Assembly (NCBI RefSeq): GCF_004151105.1
Contig: NZ_PHRF01000172.1
Location: 124,001 to 188,000 of the forward strand
Direction of reading: 5' to 3'
Source: Streptomyces sp. L-9-10
GTDB taxonomy: Bacteria > Actinomycetota > Actinomycetes > Streptomycetales > Streptomycetaceae
Length of the DNA stretch: 64,000 bases
The stretch's first letter is position 1. Each line of letters starts with the position of its first letter. Under the pieces are notes generated by a model that was not told the DNA's origin, made no database searches, and saw nothing but the letters and a program-made list of their open reading frames with translations. Both the position numbers and the translations under genes were made by a program. Positions 58,931 to 64,000 of this stretch are shown here, piece after piece.

Positions 58931-59386
58931 GCGGTTCGCTCCTCGCTGAATTTGAGATGGGCCCCCGTGGGGTAAAGGCCCGGCGTCTGTCACCGGTCAG
59001 AGGGTACAGAGGCCTGGTAGAGCCGTTGTCACGCCACCCTCGCGAATTCTCATGCTAGTCCAAGGTCGCATAGGTGTTCGATCCTTCGATGGAGTGAAGC
59101 ACACATCACGTTCCCTTCCAGGCATGAACCATTTAGGCTCCGGGCACGTCCTCATCAACAAACCGGCAAGCCGGCCGGCGAGGGCGATCCCCCTGACAAG
59201 CAACGTCAAGCAACGCGAAACCCGTAGTGCGAAGCCCCGCGAGCAATACGGCCCATTCGCCGCCAATCGTCAGCAGTCAGCCACAACGGAAGAAATTTTC
59301 GAGGAAAAGCCGGGAGCGGGAACGTTTTCGGCCTGGTTGGATGTTGACCCTGGTACGACAGCTCGTCGAGCTAGAGAAGAGGCGAC
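58931..59386. other. Divergent intergenic region between parE and the DUF7455 gene
   Basis: These 456 bp should carry promoters for parE (minus) and the small zinc-ribbon gene (plus). I could not place either promoter with confidence. A GGAAC at 59318-59322 with GTT 18 bp later could be a weak ECF-type element. No convincing protein gene is present. Confidence 0.4.
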
Positions 59387-59617
59387 GTGACTACTGTTCT
59401 GACCCCCGCGAGCCCGCTGACCGCGGCTGATCGCTGCGACCGGTGCGGCGCCCAGGCCTATCTGCGCGTCCTCCTGTCCAGCGGTGGTGAACTGCTCTTC
59501 TGCGCCCACCATGGACGCAAGTTCGAGCCGGAACTCAAGAAGATCGCCGCGGAAATACAGGATGAGACCGACCGACTGACGGCCGTACCGGCCGGCGGCG
59601 GTGAAGAGGAACACTGA
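59387..59617 (+). CDS. Small zinc-ribbon protein (DUF7455-like)
   Basis: This 76-residue protein begins VTTVLTPASPLTAADRCDRC and carries two CxxC-like units (CDRCGAQ and FCAHHG), a small zinc ribbon of the DUF7455 type common in actinobacteria. The basic middle and acidic tail (ETDRLTAVPAGG) are usual. Function is unknown. The GTG at 59387 has AGAAGAGG upstream. It is divergent from parE and followed by a hairpin at 59663-59700. Confidence 0.83.
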   Translation: MTTVLTPASPLTAADRCDRCGAQAYLRVLLSSGGELLFCAHHGRKFEPELKKIAAEIQDETDRLTAVPAGGGEEEH

Positions 59618-59662
59618 CACCTCGCATCCACGACGAGCCAAGGGTCGGCCCCGAGCCGGCCG

Positions 59663-59700
59663 ACGGGCGGCCACCCCTGTACCGCAGGGTGACCGCCCGT
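59663..59700 (+). terminator. Hairpin after the DUF7455 gene
   Basis: ACGGGCGG pairs with CCGCCCGT, and CACCC with GGGTG, around a 10-nt loop with one mismatch. TCTCG follows. It lies 46 bp past the stop at 59617. Confidence 0.75.
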
Positions 59701-59816
59701 TCTCGTCGTCGTGCCGGTCCCGGCCGTCATGCCGGTCCGGGCCCGTCATGCCCGTTCCGATCAGCCGTGCCCGTTCCGATCACGGGAGGAGCACGACGAT
59801 CGGCGCGGGCCGCCCG

Positions 59817-60665
59817 TCATCGTGGGGCCCGTGCTCCGACCGCGTCGGCGACGGGTTGCGCGCCCATGGTGATCCGGGTGTAGACGCCCGGACTGTCGGC
59901 GAGCCCACAGCCGCTCCCCCAGGAGACGAGCCCGATAAGCCGCCCCTGGGCCACCAGCGGCCCGCCACTGTCGCCCTGGCACGCGTCATGCCCGCCCCGG
60001 GGATCGCCCGCACAGAGCATCGTGGAGGCCTCGTAACGGTCCCCTGAGCCTCCCGGGTAGGCCCGCTCGCAGCTGGAGTCCGGCAAGACCTTCACAGGCG
60101 CGGAGCGCAGCACCTGCGCGTAGTCGGCGTTGCCCGAGGTGTCACCCCAGCCGTAGACCGCCGCGTCGGTGCCCGGCGCCGAGGCCGGGTCGCCCCGCTC
60201 CGCCGGCCGGATCGTGTACTCCTCGGGCAGGGCGCGCGCGAGCGTCAGCACGGCGAGGTCCGCCAGGTTCGTGCGCGGCTCGTACGCCGGATCCACCTGG
60301 ACGGACCGTACGGCGACCTCGCGCCCGCCGGGCCCCCGCAGCCGCTCACGGCCCGCGATGACCCGGAGGTCCGGTACGTCCTTCGGGGCCGCCCCGAGGA
60401 CGTCCCGGCCCACACAATGGGCGGCGGTCAGCACTTTCGTCGGCGCCACCACCACGCCTCCGCAGAACTGGCCCGCACGGGTACCCCCGAAGCGGTCACG
60501 ACTGGCCAGCGCCACGACCCATGGGCTGTCGGCGATCCGCACCGCCTGGCCGCCGACGATCACCCGATCGGCGGCGGCGGAGACAGGCGCGACGAGTGGC
60601 AGCACCGCCCCCGTGGTGATCACGGCCAGTCCTCCGGTCAGCACTCGGGCTACGGAACGACGCAT
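59817..60665 (-). CDS. Secreted trypsin-like serine protease (S1 family)
   Basis: This 282-residue protein begins with a twin-hydrophobic signal peptide (MRRSVARVLTGGLAVITTG, cleavage near VSAAADR). The chymotrypsin-type catalytic triad appears in LTAAHCVG (His), TNLADLAVLTL (Asp) and GDSGGPLV (Ser). A trypsin-like specificity pocket is suggested by DACQGDSGGP. Cysteines CGG, AHC, SSC, MLC, DAC and GCG can form the usual disulfides. The ATG at 60665 has GGAGA upstream. It should be exported and may degrade host or waste proteins. Confidence 0.93.
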   Translation of the reverse strand: MRRSVARVLTGGLAVITTGAVLPLVAPVSAAADRVIVGGQAVRIADSPWVVALASRDRFGGTRAGQFCGGVVVAPTKVLTAAHCVGRDVLGAAPKDVPDLRVIAGRERLRGPGGREVAVRSVQVDPAYEPRTNLADLAVLTLARALPEEYTIRPAERGDPASAPGTDAAVYGWGDTSGNADYAQVLRSAPVKVLPDSSCERAYPGGSGDRYEASTMLCAGDPRGGHDACQGDSGGPLVAQGRLIGLVSWGSGCGLADSPGVYTRITMGAQPVADAVGARAPR

Positions 60666-60746
60666 ACAGTCTCCTGACTCTCCGGTGGACTCCGATCTAC
60701 CCAGAGTCATCCCACCGATCGAGTCTCGCACTCCCGCGCACAACGC

Positions 60747-60780
60747 GAAGGCCCGGATCCTCGGTGGCATCCGGGCCTTC
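60747..60780 (-). terminator. Terminator after hrdB
   Basis: GAAGGCCCGGAT at 60747-60758 pairs perfectly with ATCCGGGCCTTC at 60769-60780 around a 10-nt loop, 57 bp past the hrdB stop. Confidence 0.9.
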
Positions 60781-60836
60781 ACTCGTGCTTCGCGCGCCCC
60801 CTCGGGAGCGCCCGCGCCTGCTCCAGGTACCTGGGC

Positions 60837-62387
60837 CTAGTCCAGGTAGTCGCGCAGAACCTGCGAACGCGAGGGGTGGCGCAGCTTCGACATCGTCTTG
60901 GACTCGATCTGGCGGATGCGCTCACGCGTCACGCCGTAGACCTTGCCGATCTCGTCCAGCGTCTTGGGCTGGCCGTCCGTGAGACCGAAGCGCATGGAGA
61001 CCACGCCCGCCTCACGCTCGGAGAGCGTGTCGAGCACCGAGTGCAGCTGCTCCTGGAGGAGCGTGAAGCTCACGGCGTCGGCCGGCACGACCGCCTCGGA
61101 GTCCTCGATGAGGTCTCCGAACTCGCTGTCGCCGTCCTCGCCCAGCGGGGTGTGCAGCGAGATCGGCTCACGGCCGTACTTCTGGACCTCGATGACCTTC
61201 TCGGGGGTCATGTCGAGTTCCTTGGCCAGCTCCTCCGGGGTGGGCTCGCGGCCCAGGTCCTGGAGCATCTGGCGCTGCACACGCGCGAGCTTGTTGATGA
61301 CCTCGACCATGTGCACCGGGATACGGATGGTGCGGGCCTGGTCGGCCATGGCGCGGGTGATCGCCTGACGGATCCACCAGGTGGCGTACGTGGAGAACTT
61401 GTAGCCCTTGGTGTAGTCGAACTTCTCGACCGCGCGGATCAGACCGAGGTTGCCCTCCTGGATCAGGTCCAGGAAGAGCATGCCGCGGCCGGTGTAACGC
61501 TTGGCCAGCGAGACCACCAGTCGGAGGTTGGCCTCCAGCAGGTGGTTCTTGGCCCGGCGGCCGTCCTCGGCGATGATCTCCAGCTCGCGCTTGAGCTTCG
61601 GCGCGAGCTTGTCGGAGTTGGCCAGCTTGTCCTCGGCGAAGAGACCGGCCTCGATGCGCTTGGCGAGTTCGACCTCCTGCTCCGCGTTGAGGAGCGGGAC
61701 CTTGCCGATCTGCTTCAGATAGTCCTTGACCGGGTCGGCGGTGGCACCGGCGACGGCGACCTGCTGGGCCGGCGCGTCGTCCTCGTCGTCGTCGGAGAGT
61801 ACGAAGCCCTTGTTCTCGCCCTCGGTCTCCTCCTCCTCGCCCTTGCCGCCCTGCACCTCATCGGTGGGCTCTTCGCCGTCGGCGGCCTCGTCGGAGTCCT
61901 TCTTGCCGACGGCCTTCTTGGCCGTCGTCTTCTTCGCGGCGGTCTTCTTGACCGTGGCCTTCTTGGCCACGGTCTTCTTCGCGGCCGCCTTCTTGGCGGG
62001 GGCTCCGGCCTCATCGGCCGCGGCTTCCACGATCTCTGCCGCCGGAGCCGAGGTGGCGGCCGCGACGGTCCTCGTCGTGGTCGTCTTGGCCGCGACGGTC
62101 TTGGTGGCGGTGCGCTTGACCGGGCTCTTCGCTGCGACGCTCTTGCGGGTGCGCTTCGGCGACTCCGCGGCACTGACCATCAGCGTCACACCCTCTTCCT
62201 CGAGGATCTGGTTGAGGCTGCGCAGAACATTCTTCCACTGGGTTGGCGGAATCTGGTCGGCCTCGAAGGCCCGACGCACGTCATCGCCGGCGATCTGCCC
62301 ATCAGCCTTTCCCCGCTCGATGAGCGCCATCACAGACTCGGACTCGGCGATCTCCGGCGGGAGCGTACGGGATGTGCTGGCCGACAC
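60837..62387 (-). CDS. hrdB: RNA polymerase principal sigma factor HrdB
   Basis: HrdB is the essential housekeeping sigma factor (RpoD equivalent). The 516-residue product has the region-1 head, a long lysine/alanine-rich linker (KKTVAKKATVKKTAAKKTTA) and an acidic stretch. Conserved regions 2-4 follow (FLDLIQEGNLGLIRAVEKFDYTKGYKFSTYATWWIRQAITRA; region 4 YGVTRERIRQIESKT). The GTG at 62387 gives VSASTSRTLPPEIAES, the known HrdB start; longer upstream extensions are rejected. Promoters P1 and P2 are expected in the 338 bp upstream. Confidence 0.96.
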   Translation of the reverse strand: MSASTSRTLPPEIAESESVMALIERGKADGQIAGDDVRRAFEADQIPPTQWKNVLRSLNQILEEEGVTLMVSAAESPKRTRKSVAAKSPVKRTATKTVAAKTTTTRTVAAATSAPAAEIVEAAADEAGAPAKKAAAKKTVAKKATVKKTAAKKTTAKKAVGKKDSDEAADGEEPTDEVQGGKGEEEETEGENKGFVLSDDDEDDAPAQQVAVAGATADPVKDYLKQIGKVPLLNAEQEVELAKRIEAGLFAEDKLANSDKLAPKLKRELEIIAEDGRRAKNHLLEANLRLVVSLAKRYTGRGMLFLDLIQEGNLGLIRAVEKFDYTKGYKFSTYATWWIRQAITRAMADQARTIRIPVHMVEVINKLARVQRQMLQDLGREPTPEELAKELDMTPEKVIEVQKYGREPISLHTPLGEDGDSEFGDLIEDSEAVVPADAVSFTLLQEQLHSVLDTLSEREAGVVSMRFGLTDGQPKTLDEIGKVYGVTRERIRQIESKTMSKLRHPSRSQVLRDYLD

Positions 62388-62505
62388 GAACAACCTCTCG
62401 GAACGATGGAAACGGCTTCCGGCCCCGCCCAGGATCGGGCCGGAGCCGACGACCGTCGACTGGGGATGTGCCGACGGCGCGGGCTTGGGCCTCGGAGGTG
62501 AATAC

Positions 62506-62532
62506 AGCGCCATGCGTGGCGGACGTATTCCC
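62506..62532 (-). promoter_or_regulatory. Possible sigma-R-type hrdB promoter
   Basis: On the minus strand, GGGAAT-N18-GCT matches the sigma-R consensus GGAAT-N18-GTT at all but one base. hrdB is reported to be a sigma-R target in S. coelicolor. Position 120-145 bp before the start codon fits. Confidence 0.35.
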
Positions 62533-62657
62533 TCCTCGGCTGTCACCTCTTAGGTCATCGCGCTGTCTCCAGGAGTGTTACGCCCATTCCACGTGGCCCG
62601 AGTCACACTCCATTTGCGACAAATGACCAGAAGGGGGATTTAAGGCCCCACAATCGC

Positions 62658-62684
62658 GTCGCCGGACCCCCCGGGTCCGGCGAC
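62658..62684 (-). terminator. Terminator after whiH
   Basis: GTCGCCGGACCC pairs perfectly with GGGTCCGGCGAC around a 3-nt loop, 42 bp past the whiH stop at 62726 on the minus strand. Confidence 0.9.
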
Positions 62685-62725
62685 ACACGATGCGTACATC
62701 CCCTATGCCCGGCCTTCGGCGGCGC

Positions 62726-63613
62726 TCAGTGCTCGCGCGGTGCCGGAACGACGCGCTCCACTTCAGGCTGGACGGTGAGCAGTTGGCGCATGGCCGATTC
62801 GGCGGCGTGCGCGTCACCGGCGGCGAGCGCGTCCACGATCCGCGCGTGGTGGGAGAGCGACGCCTCGGTGGGCCGGTCGCATCCGGTGACCGGGCCGCCG
62901 GAGACCTGGAGGGCCGCCGAGACGATCCCCGAGAGATGCTCCAGCATGCGGTTGCCGGCGAGCTGGATCAGCAGGGAGTGATATTCGGCGTCCGCACGCG
63001 AAAAGGTGATCGAATCACCCTGCGCGAGGGCGTGGCTCATGATCCCCACCATGTCGGAGAGCCGCTGCTGGACATCGGCCCGGCCATGGCCGGCCGCCAG
63101 CCGCGCCGCGAGGGGCTCGATCGTCCAGCGCAGCTCACTCAGCTCGCGGCGCTGATCGTCGCGCTGCGGCCCGAAGGCGCGCCACTCGATGATGTCGGGG
63201 TCGAGCAGATTCCAGTCGCTCACCGGACGGACACGGGTACCGACATTGGGCCGGGCGCTCACCAGGCCCTTGGCCTCCAGCACGCGCAGCGACTCCCGCA
63301 CCACCGTGCGGGAGACCTCGAAGCGCTGGCCGATCTCCTCGGGTACGAGCGGCCGGTCGGCGCCCAGATCACCGGAGACGATCATCTGGCCGAGCTGCTG
63401 GACGAGTTGGCCGTGCAGCCCGCGGCCGCGGCTGCTCGTCGTACGTCGTCCCACCCGGCCCAAGTCGGTGTCTGCGCCCTCCCAGACGGGGGCGGCGACG
63501 CGGTCGGCGCCGGGCGCCTCCGCGAAGGGGTAGCGGTCGAGTTCACCCGGCTCGGCGAGGCCGGACTCGACGGAACGGGCGGCGGTCATCATGGTGTGCG
63601 CAAGGGTACTCAC
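62726..63613 (-). CDS. whiH: Sporulation regulator WhiH (GntR family)
   Basis: WhiH is needed for septation of aerial hyphae in Streptomyces. The 295-residue product has an unusual 75-residue N-terminal extension. A GntR winged-helix follows (VPEEIGQRFEVSRTVVRESLRVLEAKGLV, residues about 105-135), then an FCD-type ligand domain with PLAARLAAGHGRADVQQRL. Its position directly upstream of hrdB in the same direction fits the known whiH-hrdB order. The GTG at 63613 gives VSTLAHTMMTAARS; ATG at 63592 is an alternative. Confidence 0.88.
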   Translation of the reverse strand: MSTLAHTMMTAARSVESGLAEPGELDRYPFAEAPGADRVAAPVWEGADTDLGRVGRRTTSSRGRGLHGQLVQQLGQMIVSGDLGADRPLVPEEIGQRFEVSRTVVRESLRVLEAKGLVSARPNVGTRVRPVSDWNLLDPDIIEWRAFGPQRDDQRRELSELRWTIEPLAARLAAGHGRADVQQRLSDMVGIMSHALAQGDSITFSRADAEYHSLLIQLAGNRMLEHLSGIVSAALQVSGGPVTGCDRPTEASLSHHARIVDALAAGDAHAAESAMRQLLTVQPEVERVVPAPREH

Positions 63614-63776
63614 GCATCCTTTGTCGGCGTTGCTTCCACGACCCTTGAGGTCTTTGGTGAAAAGCACACGAAAGGGTGATCGGCGCTCGCCCCTCGATTG
63701 ACGCCTTATCGGAAAGAAGCGGACGCTGTCAGGGGAGTTGCGAACACCTGGGAACGGTCCGGTCGTTCCGCGGTCA

Positions 63777-64000
63777 TCAACGGGCCCTACGGCGAAGGCC
63801 GGTGAGCAGATATGCGCAGAGCAGGGCCGAGAGCGACAACGTCAGGGCCGCGGCGACCGGTTGGGCGACGAGTCTGAACGTGGCCATCAGCCAGTGGTCG
63901 GCCTGACGCGGCCAGTCCAGCCAGGCCAGCTCGCGCAACCGGCCCGGGAGTCCGACGGCCGAACGCGTGGACGGACCGGCGAGCGCCCGCTGAACCAGGG
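63777..64000 (-). CDS. Membrane protein, C-terminal part (cut by window edge)
   Basis: The frame reads in from the right edge and ends with tandem stops at 63774-63779. The 74 visible codons include two hydrophobic segments: one near HWLMATFRLVAQPVAAA and the other LTLSLSALLCAYLLTGLRRR at the C-terminus. The gene is transcribed towards whiH. The identity cannot be given from this fragment. It is coded in the same minus-strand series as whiH and hrdB. Confidence 0.6.
   Translation of the reverse strand, partial: LVQRALAGPSTRSAVGLPGRLRELAWLDWPRQADHWLMATFRLVAQPVAAALTLSLSALLCAYLLTGLRRRAR

Larger units (their letters stand above)
62388..62725. other. hrdB promoter region and end of whiH
   Basis: The 338 bp before hrdB carry its promoter(s) and the whiH terminator. 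A GGGAAT at 62527-62532 with GCT 18 bp downstream (minus strand) is close to the sigma-R consensus and could be the stress promoter (P2) known for hrdB in S. coelicolor. A GGAATGGGCGTAAC element near 62580-62600 is another possible ECF-type site. Confidence 0.5.

Noticed and set aside
59318..59343. GGAAC-N-GTT element upstream of the zinc-ribbon gene
   Set aside because: Spacing and surrounding bases do not fit a known ECF consensus well enough to list as a promoter.
63676..63906. Plus-strand frame of 76 codons at the right edge
   Set aside because: It is antisense to the membrane-protein fragment, whose hydrophobic C-terminus and tandem stops are more convincing.
1..64000. CRISPR arrays, tRNA and rRNA genes, insertion sequences, prophage
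   Set aside because: No regularly spaced repeats, cloverleaf sequences, transposase or phage-like genes were noticed while reading both strands.

Overview
The window is a chromosomal segment from a Streptomyces-type actinomycete. The DNA is very GC-rich, GTG starts are frequent, and stop/start overlaps (ATGA, GTGA, TGATG) link many genes. The gene set includes CutRS, SepH, WhiH, HrdB and a ParC/ParE pair. From memory, and without a search, the order dut - cutRS - hemH - sepH - ptsH - parC - parE - hrdB - whiH matches the core region of the S. coelicolor chromosome around SCO5868 down to SCO5819. No rRNA, tRNA, CRISPR array, insertion sequence or prophage was recognised.

Layout. 1-5.2 kb: the kdp potassium system on the minus strand (a 27-residue small membrane protein, KdpF, KdpA, KdpB, KdpC, and the start of KdpD, cut by the window edge). 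5.4-9.2 kb: housekeeping genes (DUF3710, dUTPase, thioesterase, DUF3093, DUF4193). 9.5-11.5 kb: the CutRS two-component system. 11.8-17.8 kb: inositol-phosphatase family protein, ferrochelatase, MFS transporter, FAD-linked lactone oxidase and a membrane protein with a disordered tail. 18-27 kb: the FtsZ regulator SepH, a sulfurtransferase, thymidine kinase, a phosphodiesterase, a Pat-type protein acetyltransferase and HPr with a DasR-type operator. 27-36 kb: a GntR regulator, an M23 endopeptidase behind a cyclic-di-AMP riboswitch, a paired M16 protease operon, topoisomerase IV subunit A and a CobW-type GTPase.

36-38.6 kb: two divergent citrate-synthase paralogues. One is fused to a DNA-binding helix-turn-helix, and twin TTGANTCAA palindromes lie in the shared promoter. 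38.7-49.3 kb: a carbohydrate block with an alpha-glucosidase (GH13), two ABC permeases, a binding lipoprotein, a LacI regulator and a 1429-residue secreted GH87 alpha-1,3-glucanase with many binding modules. Together these read as a pathway for external alpha-1,3-glucan (for example fungal wall or dental-type glucan): cut outside, import, hydrolyse inside. No ATPase is present, so a shared MsiK-type ATPase is presumably used. This block looks like an accessory insertion in an otherwise conserved region.

49.6-56.7 kb: a CitA/CitB-type two-component system facing an acetate-type symporter with its DUF485 partner, then a NarL-type two-component system. 56.8-64 kb: topoisomerase IV subunit B, a small zinc-ribbon protein, a secreted trypsin-like protease, the principal sigma factor HrdB, the sporulation regulator WhiH and the end of a membrane protein.

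The two strongest candidates for something little described are the alpha-1,3-glucan locus and the self-contained citrate-synthase/DNA-binding fusion with its operator.
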